From contig CADFJN010000003.1 of NCBI GenBank assembly GCA_902834555.1, positions 1-64,000 of the forward strand: a stretch of DNA of 64,000 bases, read 5' to 3'. The notes under the pieces were generated by a model. It saw only the letters and a program-made list of their open reading frames with translations. It did no database searches and was not told where the DNA came from. The stretch comes from Atopobiaceae bacterium (GTDB lineage Bacteria; Actinomycetota; Coriobacteriia; Coriobacteriales; Atopobiaceae). Every line of letters begins with the position of its first letter. Position 1 is the stretch's first letter. Of this stretch, positions 51,366 through 60,409 are shown piece by piece. Both the position numbers and the translations under genes were made by a program.

Positions 51366-51409
51366 TGACCACCATTTTGACCACCAAAGTGACCACCAAA
51401 TGACCACCA
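51366..51409. promoter_or_regulatory. right integrase arm-type site array
   Basis: TGACCACCA occurs at 51366, 51378, 51390 and 51401, spacing 11-12 bases, in the same orientation as the left array. It overlaps the promoter region of int, so integrase binding may also repress its own gene. Confidence 0.75.
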
Positions 51410-51534
51410 AACCGAAGATGGAGACATGGGAGCTGGAGATTTTGGAGAAGCGGGAGATTTGAAAAACCATAGGTCAGACGCATATCGGCTGTGCTGTGGA
51501 TTGGCTAGATTTGCAGTGAAACGGCCTCTGACTC

Positions 51535-51580
51535 GCTCATAACCCGAAGGTCGTTGGTTCAAATCCAGCCCCCGCGACCA
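51535..51580. other. attR of the integrative element
   Basis: GCTCATAACCCGAAGG to GACCA matches the tRNA-Met 3' half at 43 of 46 positions. The differences (CA to TT and T to A) keep the T-arm pairing. It lacks the 5' half, so it is not a tRNA gene. Confidence 0.85.
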
Positions 51581-51590
51581 TAAATTCAAA

Positions 51591-51621
51591 CCCTGACCTG
51601 CGAAAACAGGCCAGGGTTTTT
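51591..51621 (+). terminator. displaced tRNA terminator
   Basis: CCCTGACCTG and CAGGCCAGGG pair with one mismatch around CGAAAA, followed by TTTTT. This is a diverged copy of the terminator after tRNA-Met. Confidence 0.8.
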
Positions 51622-52139
51622 GCTTTGAAGGCCGTTTGTTCTCGGCGACAGTAACAGTATCGGTAACAGTATCGCGGGCGCGACATACCCAACATCAGGC
51701 CGATATCCGACCTCCGTTCATACACGGCAGTGCTCGACGAGGTGGCGTAGGGCGAAATGATGCTGAGAAGACCCTCCTTGCCCAGCTAGATTACGGTAAG
51801 CGCGTTGCTTACGAGCGCGGGGCTCTCACGACCGAACAGGCTAAAGGCATCATTGCCCGGCGCTTTGCGCAGGAGGCCTTGATGGAACTCGTATGGTCGC
51901 CCGTGGCGGTGGACGATCTGAACGCCGCGGCCGACTGCATCGAGTCCGAGCTAGCAAGCCCTATGGCGGCGAGGTGCCTTGTCGATTCCGTGGTTGAGAA
52001 AGCGCAGCTTTTCGCCGACGCCTCGGGGGCTGGAATGGCGTTTCGTACTCTCAATAGGGTCGACACGGGATACCGCTACATGTTCAGCGAGAACTGGATG
52101 GTCTTCCTGAAGCGGTACAACGGGCGCTGCATCATTGCC

Positions 52140-52214
52140 ACTGTTGCCGGCACGTTGGGGGTCTGTGCTGTTACCTGGGAAAACGCTCGGGCATCGCGAC
52201 GGCCCGGTAACAAG
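52140..52214. repeat. 75-bp inverted-repeat element, copy G
   Basis: ACTGTTGCCGG starts and CCGGTAACAAG ends a 75-bp unit inside the ParE-like reading frame. Its centre carries TTACCTGGGAAAAC, also seen inverted in the copy at 8871. Confidence 0.65.
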
Positions 52215-52233
52215 CCCCATCAACGCAGCTCAG

Positions 52234-52253
52234 TTGCCGGGCAACTCAATCCC
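52234..52253. repeat. dispersed CCGGGCAA/AATCCC repeat, half copy
   Basis: TTGCCGGGCAACTCAATCCC, identical at 19 of 20 bases to 60798-60817. It lies 19 bases after the 75-bp element. Confidence 0.65.
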
Positions 52254-52417
52254 GCTCATCTTGAGAGCCATATTACGGCAGCTGAAAAAGTTTCTGTGAA
52301 GGCTTCCGACCATGACGGTGGGAATGTCTCTCTCGTGGCTTTCTCCATTATGATATGGGGGTATCTAGGCAGTGACTTGATCTCACGCCGCCACACCAAC
52401 ATCCTGCGGAGAATGAC

Positions 52418-53428
52418 ATGGGTTCCAATTGGGTTGTTTGCTCTACTGCTGTGACCTTTGGGCGCGGTTCGGACGAACCCATCGAGCGTCTTAAGGCTGC
52501 TGGCTGCGAGGTTCGACTTAATCCCTATGGGCGTCCGCTGACAAAGACTGAGATGTTGGACTTCGCGGGAGATGCCAATGCCATCATTCTCGGCAACGAC
52601 GACCTGCCCGCTAGCGTCATCCGGCGGCTCAAGAAGCTAAAGATCATCGCGCGCTACGGCGTCGGCTTTGACGGCGTGGATGTAGCTGAGGCACGCGACT
52701 TGGGCATCGAGGTCACATATGCTCCCGCATCGAACCGCGAGGAGACGGCTGACTTCACGTTTGGGCTCATTCTCGACCTGGAGCGGCACATCTCGCAAAT
52801 GGTCATAGACACGCGGTCGGGCGGCTGGACCAAGCTGACGGGCACGAGCTTATACGGCAAGACCATCGGTATCATCGGCGTCGGGCAGATCGGATGTGCT
52901 GTCGCTCGCAGGGCCATGGGATTCGGCATGGACATCCTTGGCTACGACATTGTGCAACGCAATGAGGCAACGGTTTATGGCGTTGTCTACACCACACTGA
53001 ATGACCTGCTGAGAAGATCAGACATCATTACGATTCACCTTCCGCTTGACGAGTCGACGAAGAACCTTATCGGTGCGCGCGAGCTTAGGCTTGTGAAACC
53101 GGGTGCCATTCTCATCAATACCGCCCGCGCGGGGATCGTGCGCCATGGCGCGCTTGACAGCGCGCTCCAGTCGGGGAGGCTTGCAGGCTTTGCGATAGAC
53201 GTCTTCTCCAAGGAGCCGCCAGAGCACCAGCCCTACTATGACTATGACAACGTGCTCGTTACCCCGCACGTGGCGGGCAATACCTACGAGAGCAGCCGCC
53301 GGATGGGCAATATCGTCGTGGACAATATCCTTGCTGTTAAGACGGGAGTCGAGCCGCCGGATCCCATCACCCCCCAGCACCTCTACGAATCGATGATGGT
53401 GATGGGGCAGTCGGCAGATAGCGAGTAG
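52418..53428 (+). CDS. D-2-hydroxyacid dehydrogenase (phosphoglycerate dehydrogenase-like)
   Basis: A 336-residue NAD-dependent enzyme. IIGVGQIGCAVARRAMGFGMDILGYD is the Rossmann segment. Catalytic residues lie in INTARAGIVR (Arg), DVFSKEPPEH (Glu) and TPHVAGNT (His). It lacks the ACT domain of long SerA proteins. It precedes a sugar-acid operon by 356 bases on the same strand and may reduce or oxidise a hydroxyacid from that pathway. It overlaps the toxin remnant by 37 bases. Confidence 0.85.
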   Translation: MGSNWVVCSTAVTFGRGSDEPIERLKAAGCEVRLNPYGRPLTKTEMLDFAGDANAIILGNDDLPASVIRRLKKLKIIARYGVGFDGVDVAEARDLGIEVTYAPASNREETADFTFGLILDLERHISQMVIDTRSGGWTKLTGTSLYGKTIGIIGVGQIGCAVARRAMGFGMDILGYDIVQRNEATVYGVVYTTLNDLLRRSDIITIHLPLDESTKNLIGARELRLVKPGAILINTARAGIVRHGALDSALQSGRLAGFAIDVFSKEPPEHQPYYDYDNVLVTPHVAGNTYESSRRMGNIVVDNILAVKTGVEPPDPITPQHLYESMMVMGQSADSE

Positions 53429-53784
53429 GGTATGGTGCCATGCTCTTGAGGAGCAATGCACAAGCGTCGGAGAGCCTCCACTCCGAAGAATCAGGTTATT
53501 CACTTTCATAGCACATTAATACAATCACTTGCTGACATACATGTGTCTGCTGAGCGAAATTATATGTAGAAACTATGTAGTAGTAATCGTTCATAAAGAA
53601 AAATATACGTATCAATATAGATATACGCAGATAAATTAAGGGCATTACCCGCAATTAAATACAAATAATGCCCTTCAAAAAACGCTGCTTGTGTCTGTGA
53701 TGAAACTGTGTTCAAATATGAGCAACAAGCGAGAAAAATACATTCCTAGCTTGCATCACAAATATCAATAGCAGGAGGGAAGAC
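53429..53784. promoter_or_regulatory. AT-rich regulatory region of sugar-acid operon
   Basis: There is no gene here. The stretch is much more AT-rich than its surroundings. A perfect dyad AAGGGCATTA/TAATGCCCTT (53638-53647, 53666-53675) with an 18-base loop could be a hairpin or regulator site. TTGTGT and TCAAAT, 17 bases apart near 53690-53720, are a weak promoter candidate. AGGAGGGAAG precedes the aldolase GTG. Confidence 0.5.
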
Positions 53785-54414
53785 GTGATAGACCTCAGTC
53801 TTACTAAATTTCCCAAGGTGACGGTCATTCTCCGTGGATACAACTATGAGCAAGTTCGATGCGTTGTGAAGAGCATGGTCGGAACCAAGCTGGGCGCCGT
53901 TGAGGTTGCGATGAACACGCCCGGTGCGGCCCAGACCATCGAGAAAGTCGTAAATGAATTTGGCGATGACGTTCTCGTCGGCGCGGGAACCGTCATCTCT
54001 GCTGCGCGTGCTTACGCGGCCGTCGAGGCGGGAGCCCGCTTCGCGCTCTCCCCAATCTGCTTTACCGAGGAGATCTTTAGCATCTGCAAGGCAAACGGCC
54101 TTCTAACCGTTCCCTCGGCCTTCTCGCCTTCTGAGGTCTGGAACATGTTCGAGATGGGCGCGGACATCGTGAAGGTCTTCCCCGCAGGCACGCTTGGCCC
54201 AAAGTACATCAAGGACATCCAGGCCCCTCTTAACCCCATGCCAATCATGGTTGTTGGCGGCGTGAATGGTGACAACTGCCAGGAGTTCTTCGACGAAGGT
54301 GCCTCATATGCCGGCATCGGGTCCGGCATCTTCAATCCCAAGCACATCATCGAGATGGATGAGGGCGCTCTTAAGGCCGACATTGAGGCGTTCGAGCAGA
54401 AGGTCCGTTGGTAG
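53785..54414 (+). CDS. KDPG/KDPGal-type aldolase
   Basis: A 209-residue TIM-barrel protein from a GTG. VTVILRGYN opens strand 1. E40 in AVEVAMNTP is the general base and K130 in DIVKVFPAG is the Schiff-base lysine. It cleaves 2-keto-3-deoxy-6-phospho-sugar acids to pyruvate and glyceraldehyde 3-phosphate. Given the galactonate-type dehydratase downstream, the KDPGal-type role is likely. Confidence 0.9.
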   Translation: MIDLSLTKFPKVTVILRGYNYEQVRCVVKSMVGTKLGAVEVAMNTPGAAQTIEKVVNEFGDDVLVGAGTVISAARAYAAVEAGARFALSPICFTEEIFSICKANGLLTVPSAFSPSEVWNMFEMGADIVKVFPAGTLGPKYIKDIQAPLNPMPIMVVGGVNGDNCQEFFDEGASYAGIGSGIFNPKHIIEMDEGALKADIEAFEQKVRW

Positions 54415-54438
54415 CGGGCGCAGAGAGGCTAAGTTCCG

Positions 54439-54885
54439 ATGGTACTCAATCTTTTTCCAGAGGACATTCTCCTCAACATTGACGCAGAGAGCTGCCGGGA
54501 AGTTCTTCACCTGGTATCAACCCACCTCTTTGGCGAGGGCAAGGTTAAGCAATCCTACGAGGAACATCTGGTGAGTCGGGAGAGGGAATATCCGACGGGG
54601 CTCGCCCTCGGAAGCATCAACGTCGCAATTCCCCACACCGACTACCAGTACGCAAATACCACTCAGCTGCTGGTCGCAACGCTAAAGAAGCCAGTCGAGT
54701 GGCACAACATGGAGGACTCTGATGAGTCGATTCCGGTAAGCGTGGTTGTTCTTTCCGTGTTCGATAAGCCCGAGCACCAGCTTGAAGCCCTTCAGAAAAT
54801 TATGGGTGTCTTGCAAAACCAGGAACTCGTTGCACAAATCGCTGACGCCGATTCCGCGCAACAGGTAATAGAGCTATTCAATTAG
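54439..54885 (+). CDS. PTS EIIA, galactitol/fructose type
   Basis: A 148-residue protein. VAIPHTDYQY places the phosphorylated histidine at H66. It is the first component of a separate IIA-IIB-IIC set and accepts phosphate from HPr. Confidence 0.88.
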   Translation: MVLNLFPEDILLNIDAESCREVLHLVSTHLFGEGKVKQSYEEHLVSREREYPTGLALGSINVAIPHTDYQYANTTQLLVATLKKPVEWHNMEDSDESIPVSVVVLSVFDKPEHQLEALQKIMGVLQNQELVAQIADADSAQQVIELFN

Positions 54886-54898
54886 GAAGGGTAAAAGC

Positions 54899-55198
54899 AT
54901 GGAGAAAAAGACGGTTATCGTGTGCTGCGCCTCATCGATGATTACGTCGACTATGGCGGTTGCCAAGGTGAAGGAAATTGCCGCTGCTTGTGGTGCGCCT
55001 GAGCCTCGCATTATTCAGTGCAAGTTCTCCGAGGTTCAGGGCAACCTCGCTTCGAATCACGTGGATTTCATTGTTCCTACGGGCAAACTCAAGGGTGTGG
55101 AGACGGGAGATGTGCCCGTAATTAAGGGGACTGCCTTCGTCACGGGAGTTGGCGAGGATAAGGCAAAGGCCGAAATAGAGGCTCAGCTTAAGGCGTAA
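54899..55198 (+). CDS. gatB: PTS EIIB, galactitol type
   Basis: A 99-residue protein. VIVCCASSMITSTMAV aligns with the GatB phosphocysteine loop, with C10 the likely phospho-acceptor. It lacks the usual glycine after the cysteine. A GAAGGG site precedes the ATG. Confidence 0.85.
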   Translation: MEKKTVIVCCASSMITSTMAVAKVKEIAAACGAPEPRIIQCKFSEVQGNLASNHVDFIVPTGKLKGVETGDVPVIKGTAFVTGVGEDKAKAEIEAQLKA

Positions 55199-55228
55199 GC
55201 GAAAACTGCAACCTAGGAGGTAGACGCA

Positions 55229-56497
55229 ATGGACTTTGTGGTAACTGGTCTCCAAACCATCGCTTCGATGGGTCCTATGGTCATGATGCCAATCATCATC
55301 TTGATTCTCGGCCTCATCTTCCGTGTGAAAATCAACGTTTTACTAAAGTCTGCCTTGCTGGTGGGTATAGGCTTCGCGGGCGTCAACATGGTGATCAACT
55401 GGTTTGTTGCCCAGGTCGCCGATTCCGTAACCAACATGGTTGCGAACTGGGGAATCCAGACCTCCATCATGGATGTGGGATGGCCCGCTAGGGCCGCTGC
55501 GACCTGGGCGTTCCCCCTTGCCGCAATTGTTGTCTTCGTCGTTCTCGGCGTGAACGCCCTCATGTTGATTACCAAGACGACCAAGACGGTCATGGTCGAC
55601 TTCTGGTCTTATAACCACTTCATTTTCACAGGCGCTCTGGTTTGGTATGCCACCAATGGCAATCCCTGGATTTCCATCATCGCCTCTGCTGTTGACTTCA
55701 TCATCACAATCAAGATTGCAGACTGGACCACTCCTGTCGTCGAAGATTACTTCGAGCTTGAGGGCGTCAACTTCCCGACCTCTAACTCCGCAATCTGGGC
55801 TCCGGTTGCATACGCGCTGAACAAGCTTTGGGATGTCATCCCCGGCATTAACAAGATCGACATCAACCCCAAGGGAGTTCAGGAGAAGTTCGGCTTCGTC
55901 GGTGAACCCATGTTCATGGGCTTCATCATCGGCGCGGCAATCGGCCTTCTGGCAGGCGACTCGATTGACAAGGTCCTTATCGTTGCCATGAGCACCTCCG
56001 CAACGATGGTCCTCACCCCCAAGATGATGCAGATTCTCATGGAAGGTCTCCTTCCTTTCGCAAACGCCGTGAAGGAGATTCTCCAGAAGCGCTTCCCCGG
56101 TACCGACTTCGTAATGGGTATCGACGCTGCCCTGACCGTCGCCAATGAGTCCGCCATCACGGTTGGAATCATCATGGTTCCTATCACGCTCCTGCTTGCT
56201 GCAGTCTTGCCCGGCAACAAGCTTCTCCCCATCGCCGATATTGCTTACCAGGCGATGTGGCTCGCTGCGTGGCCTGTTGCGTTTGGTAAGGGCAACATCT
56301 TCCGTGGTATTCTCTCCACGACCATTATTACCTGCATCGTGCTGTGGATTGCTACCGCCCTTGCGCCGGTTCATACCCAGCTCGCGATCGCCGGCGGCTT
56401 CGTACTCCCCGATGGCATGCAGTTCATCTCCACCGAGGACGCTGGCGAGCACCTTATCGGCTTCTGCCTGCAGTGGCTCGCGGGCTTCCTTGCCTAG
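55229..56497 (+). CDS. gatC: PTS EIIC, galactitol type
   Basis: A 422-residue polytopic permease with TAGGAGGT before the ATG. PMVMMPIIILILGLIFRV, KLWDVIPGINKIDINPKGVQEKFG and GEPMFMGFIIG are GatC-family segments. It transports and phosphorylates a polyol or sugar acid. The substrate is unknown but the neighbours point to a hexonate or its lactone. Confidence 0.88.
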   Translation: MDFVVTGLQTIASMGPMVMMPIIILILGLIFRVKINVLLKSALLVGIGFAGVNMVINWFVAQVADSVTNMVANWGIQTSIMDVGWPARAAATWAFPLAAIVVFVVLGVNALMLITKTTKTVMVDFWSYNHFIFTGALVWYATNGNPWISIIASAVDFIITIKIADWTTPVVEDYFELEGVNFPTSNSAIWAPVAYALNKLWDVIPGINKIDINPKGVQEKFGFVGEPMFMGFIIGAAIGLLAGDSIDKVLIVAMSTSATMVLTPKMMQILMEGLLPFANAVKEILQKRFPGTDFVMGIDAALTVANESAITVGIIMVPITLLLAAVLPGNKLLPIADIAYQAMWLAAWPVAFGKGNIFRGILSTTIITCIVLWIATALAPVHTQLAIAGGFVLPDGMQFISTEDAGEHLIGFCLQWLAGFLA

Positions 56498-56572
56498 TTC
56501 CCTATACACGTAGTACCCGCATGAGGGGCGGAGCATCACGCTCTGCCCCTCTCTTTCCAACGAATAGCGAGG

Positions 56573-57724
56573 ATGGCAATGAAGATCACCGGAGTTCAGA
56601 TTTACGAGGTAAAACCAAGATGGATTTTCTGCAAGGTCGAGACTGACGAGGGTGTCAGCGGGTGGGGAGAAATGGTCTCAGGGACCAAAACGCGAACAGT
56701 CGTCGAGGGAGCAAGGGAGCTTTCCCAGCGAATCGTCGGTCGCGATCCCTTCGAGATTGAGAGGATTTGGCAAGAGCTGCACAGATCATTCTTTCGTGGC
56801 GGTCCAATTAACGGGACCATTGTTTCTGGACTCGAGATGGCACTTTGGGACATCAAGGGTAAGGCTCTCGCCGTCCCAGTTTGGCAGCTTCTGGGAGGGA
56901 AGGCGCGCGACCGCGTGCGGGTATATTCCTGGATTGGCGGGGACCGGCCGTCTGATGTCGCGAATGGCGCCGCGGACAGGCTGGCGAAGGGTTTCCGCGC
57001 CGTGAAGATGAACGCAACGGAAGAGCTTCATTACGTTGATACCTACGACAAGGTTCAGCAGGTTGTCGACAGGGTAGAGTCAATCCGGAGTGCTTGCGGG
57101 AACGAAATCGAAATCGGTATCGACTTCCATGGCCGCGTCCACAAGCCAATGGCAAAGGTTCTCGCGTATGCCCTTGCCCCGTATCACCCCATGTTCATTG
57201 AGGAGCCTGTTCTTCCGGAGAACTGGGAATCGTTCGATGACATCTCCCGGGAGGTGCCCATCCCTATCGCCACGGGAGAGCGCCTGTATTCGCGCTGGGA
57301 GTTCAAGCGCCTGTTTGTGCAGGGGGCAGTTGATATTATCCAGCCAGACGTGTCGCTCTGCGGGGGCATCCTCGAGATGCGTAAGATTATCGCGATGGCC
57401 GAGGCGTTCGATATGGCTGCTGCACCTCACGCTCCCTATGGGCCCATCGCTCTTGCTGCAACCCTTCAGGTCGATGCGTGCTCACCCAACGTGTTCATTC
57501 AGGAGCAGAGCTTAGGCATCCATTACAATCAGGGCTTCGATCTTCTCGACTTTGTTAAGAACAAAGAGGTCTTTCAGTATTCGGACGGATACGTTGATGT
57601 TCCCAGTGGGCCTGGGCTGGGACTGGAAATCGACGAGGAGAAAGTAAAGGCGGTTTCTGCCGAGGGCCTTGTCTGGAGAAATCCCAGCTGGAAGAACTAT
57701 GACGGAACCATAGCGGAATGGTAG
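56573..57724 (+). CDS. dgoD: D-galactonate dehydratase-type enolase-superfamily enzyme
   Basis: A 383-residue protein. Metal ligands fit D184 (GIDFHGR), E210 (FIEEPV) and E236 (TGERLYSR). H186 and H286 (APHAPYGP) occupy the two acid/base positions of galactonate dehydratase. It converts an aldonate to the 2-keto-3-deoxy acid. An ATG six bases on is an alternative start. It follows the PTS by 75 bases. Confidence 0.85.
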   Translation: MAMKITGVQIYEVKPRWIFCKVETDEGVSGWGEMVSGTKTRTVVEGARELSQRIVGRDPFEIERIWQELHRSFFRGGPINGTIVSGLEMALWDIKGKALAVPVWQLLGGKARDRVRVYSWIGGDRPSDVANGAADRLAKGFRAVKMNATEELHYVDTYDKVQQVVDRVESIRSACGNEIEIGIDFHGRVHKPMAKVLAYALAPYHPMFIEEPVLPENWESFDDISREVPIPIATGERLYSRWEFKRLFVQGAVDIIQPDVSLCGGILEMRKIIAMAEAFDMAAAPHAPYGPIALAATLQVDACSPNVFIQEQSLGIHYNQGFDLLDFVKNKEVFQYSDGYVDVPSGPGLGLEIDEEKVKAVSAEGLVWRNPSWKNYDGTIAEW

Positions 57725-57730
57725 GTAGCC

Positions 57731-58636
57731 ATGATCAACACCGTCCTCGGAGAGATTGACCCCCAAGACCTGGGGACAACCTACATTCATGAGCACCTCT
57801 ACGTCTCTCCCGACGAGCTCGAATGCTACTACGATTACACTCTCGACGTGCCCTCGAAAAGCATCGAGGAGGCCGAGCTGTTCAAGGCGGCGGGTGGCTG
57901 CACCATCGTGGACATGACGCCACTTGCATATGGTCGAAATCCCGAAGCTCTCCGCTTGATATCTCAGCAAGCTGGCATCAACGTGCTCTGCGTCACGGGA
58001 TTTCACAAGGACCTTTGGCTTCCGCGTTGGTTTGACAGTCTGTCTGATGCAGAGATTGCTCGCGAGCTGACACGCGAGATCGAAGAAGGAATAGGCTTCT
58101 CGAAGGTCAAGCCGGCGGCTGTCAAGATTGGCACGTCCTTGGGAAAGGTCACGGAGCGGGAGAGGCGGGCGATTAGAATCGCCGCCCAAGTTGCGTCCAG
58201 GCATCATCTCCCAATTATTACGCATTGCGACAAGGGCACGATGGGCATGGAGCAACTCGACCTGCTTGAGGCTGAGGGTATGAACTTGGCGCACGTGTGC
58301 CTCTCGCACACGGACCTAACTCTTGACCCCGCCTACATGAAAACCTTGATGAAAAGAGGAGCGTTCCTCTCCTTCGATCTTGTTGGTAGGGATTTGGTGG
58401 GGCATGACTCCGTCCGGGTGTCGCTACTGAAGGACTTTGTTTGCTCTGGCTTCGGCGGCCAAGTTTGCCTAGCAGGAGACATGGGCAAGAAGAATTACTT
58501 CAAGTCATATGGTGGTACGCCCGGCCTTGACTACATCCTCACAGGCCTCAAAGAGCAACTCCTCAAGGAGATTGACGAACAGGACTACTGGCGGATGCTC
58601 GTGGAGAATCCCATGCACGTCCTAGATTGGTCGTAA
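57731..58636 (+). CDS. phosphotriesterase-family hydrolase (lactonase-like)
   Basis: A 301-residue amidohydrolase. H20 and H22 (YIHEHL), K132 (VKIGT), H165 (THCDKG), H193 (LSHTD) and D250 (AGDMG) give the binuclear metal site. In sugar-acid operons such enzymes usually open lactones or phospho-lactones. It starts six bases after dgoD. Confidence 0.85.
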   Translation: MINTVLGEIDPQDLGTTYIHEHLYVSPDELECYYDYTLDVPSKSIEEAELFKAAGGCTIVDMTPLAYGRNPEALRLISQQAGINVLCVTGFHKDLWLPRWFDSLSDAEIARELTREIEEGIGFSKVKPAAVKIGTSLGKVTERERRAIRIAAQVASRHHLPIITHCDKGTMGMEQLDLLEAEGMNLAHVCLSHTDLTLDPAYMKTLMKRGAFLSFDLVGRDLVGHDSVRVSLLKDFVCSGFGGQVCLAGDMGKKNYFKSYGGTPGLDYILTGLKEQLLKEIDEQDYWRMLVENPMHVLDWS

Positions 58637-58692
58637 TCCCTCCGAAAAAGCACTTCCTTGCTCTCATTGTCTTACAGGAAAGGGAAACCATA

Positions 58693-60333
58693 ATGCAACG
58701 TAAGATCGATCAGCTCGAACCATTTCAGAGAGCCATATCAAAGGCGCACCTCGCGTCGGCGGGCATTTCGATTGACTCGCTGGAGGATCCCGATAAGCCG
58801 CTCATTGCGATCGCAAACAGCTGGAATGAGGTCTGCCCCGGCCACGAGCCACTCCGACAGCTTGCTGCCGAGGTCAAGAAGGGTGTGCTCGAGGCCGGTG
58901 GGGAGCCAATAGAGTTCAACACTATTGGCATGTGCGATGGCGTCGCCCAAGGGCATCCCGGTATGCGCTACTGCCTGCCGCACCGCGACCTCATCACCGA
59001 CTCCTGCGAGGCCATGATTGTGGGGGAGGGGGTCTTCGACGGAGTCGTCTACATGGGATCATGCGACAAGATCATCCCAGGCATGCTCAACGCCGCAGCG
59101 CGCATCAACCTCCCCTCCGCCATCATTACCGCAGGACCCTGCTATGACGAGATAAAGCCCTCGCAATCCAAGGCTCTCCGTGCGGCGTTTCTACGTGGTG
59201 AGGCTTCAGAGCGCGACGTGATAGAGGGAACGCTTAAGTACTACACCGGACCTGGCGTCTGCCCGTTCTTGGGCACCGCGAACACCATGGGATGCCTCTC
59301 GGAAGCGCTCGGTATGATGCTTCCGTACGGCGCCCTCTGGCCGAGCTCAACAAGCCAGCGGAGGTTCAGCGCCCGGCAGACCGGTGTGCGTGTTGTTGAG
59401 CTTGTCCGCAAGGGGATATGCCCTTCCGACATCATGACCCAAGGGGCCCTTGACAATGCGGTAAAGCTCCTTGCCTCTATCGGCGGATCCCTTAACGCGA
59501 TGGTGCATCTCCCGGCCCTCGCGCATGAGCTTGGGCTGGAGGTCACCTGGGACAAGGTTGCCGACATCACCAGCCACACTCCCGTCGTGTGCAACGTTGT
59601 CCCCAATGGTGACATCAGCTGCATTAACCTCTACAAGGCGGGCGGCGTCCCCGCTGTGCTCAAGACCATAGAGGGGGACCTCGACACCTCGGCGATGACC
59701 GTTACTGGAAGGACGCTGGGTGAGAACCTCGACAGGGTCGTTCCTGTTGACCGCTCGGTCATCCGGACGCAGGATGATTCAGATTCAGTTTGCAATGGAA
59801 TACAGGTGCTTTACGGGAACCTTGCTCCCGAAGGTGCACTCGTGAAAACCAGCGCCGTGCCGGCCGAGCAGCATGTTTGGACAGGCAAGGCCCAGGTCTT
59901 CGAATCTGAGGAGGAAGCGTTTGCTGCATACAATGCGCATGCCATCAAGCCTGGCACCGGTGTAGTCGTGCGTTACGAGGGCCCCAAGGGGGGACCCGGA
60001 ATGAAGGAACTGCACCGCGTCACCGAGATAATGAAGGGCATTCCGAATTCGGCAGTTATTACGGATGGTCGCTTCTCAGGCGCTTCTGGCGGCCTTTCGG
60101 TGGGATATCTCTGCCCCGAGGCGTTCGAGGGAGGGACAATCGCCCTCGTGAGGGATGGCGACGAAATCCATGTTGACCTCAACAAGAACCTCATCGAGCT
60201 GAACGTCTCAGACGAGGAGCTGAGTGCACGTCGCGCATCGTGGGAGCCAGCTATTCACGAGAACGGAGGACATCTGCTCGAACGTTACTCGAAGCAGGTG
60301 GCTTCTGCGAAGACCGGTGCTGTGTTGAGCTAA
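58693..60333 (+). CDS. IlvD/Edd-family dehydratase
   Basis: A 546-residue protein from the ATG after AAAGGGAAA; a longer frame has no ribosome site. Fe-S ligands fit C48 (NEVCPGH), C124 (MGSCDKIIPGML) and C188 (GVCPFLGTANTMG). GRFSGASGG is the C-terminal signature. The family includes dihydroxyacid, phosphogluconate and aldonate dehydratases. Within this operon a sugar-acid substrate is more likely than branched-chain synthesis. Confidence 0.85.
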   Translation: MQRKIDQLEPFQRAISKAHLASAGISIDSLEDPDKPLIAIANSWNEVCPGHEPLRQLAAEVKKGVLEAGGEPIEFNTIGMCDGVAQGHPGMRYCLPHRDLITDSCEAMIVGEGVFDGVVYMGSCDKIIPGMLNAAARINLPSAIITAGPCYDEIKPSQSKALRAAFLRGEASERDVIEGTLKYYTGPGVCPFLGTANTMGCLSEALGMMLPYGALWPSSTSQRRFSARQTGVRVVELVRKGICPSDIMTQGALDNAVKLLASIGGSLNAMVHLPALAHELGLEVTWDKVADITSHTPVVCNVVPNGDISCINLYKAGGVPAVLKTIEGDLDTSAMTVTGRTLGENLDRVVPVDRSVIRTQDDSDSVCNGIQVLYGNLAPEGALVKTSAVPAEQHVWTGKAQVFESEEEAFAAYNAHAIKPGTGVVVRYEGPKGGPGMKELHRVTEIMKGIPNSAVITDGRFSGASGGLSVGYLCPEAFEGGTIALVRDGDEIHVDLNKNLIELNVSDEELSARRASWEPAIHENGGHLLERYSKQVASAKTGAVLS

Positions 60334-60366
60334 CTATTGCAATTCTTGCGGTGAGAAACTCCTTTG

Positions 60367-60409
60367 AGGTACCGTTCGGCTCTCGACGCCGTTCGGTACC
60401 TTGTTATTT
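60367..60409 (+). terminator. operon terminator
   Basis: AGGTACCGttCGGC and GCCGttCGGTACCT form a long interrupted stem (60367-60401), followed by TTGTTATTT. It ends the seven-gene sugar-acid operon. The next 360 bases hold no gene I can support. Confidence 0.8.

Larger units (their letters stand above)
51882..52454 (+). pseudogene. ParE/RelE-like toxin with repeat-derived C-terminus
   Basis: AGGAGG precedes an ATG. MELVWSPVAVDDLNAAADCIESEL and TGYRYMFSENWMVFLKRYNGRCIIATV form a ParE/RelE fold of about 85 residues. The usual final His/Arg-rich segment is replaced where a 75-bp element (52140-52214) begins, and the frame then runs on for about 105 residues through repeat sequence. The toxin is probably inactive. 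In-frame codons upstream (LTTEQAKGIIARRFAQEA) may be the end of a broken antitoxin. Confidence 0.6.

Noticed and set aside
51333..51470. 46-codon N-terminal extension of the integrase
   Set aside because: It translates the TGACCACCA arm sites into a Trp-rich string and lacks a ribosome site, while AGGAGGAG precedes the ATG at 51332.
51535..51580. Second tRNA-Met gene
   Set aside because: Only the 3' half is present, with no acceptor 5' strand or D arm, so it is attR.
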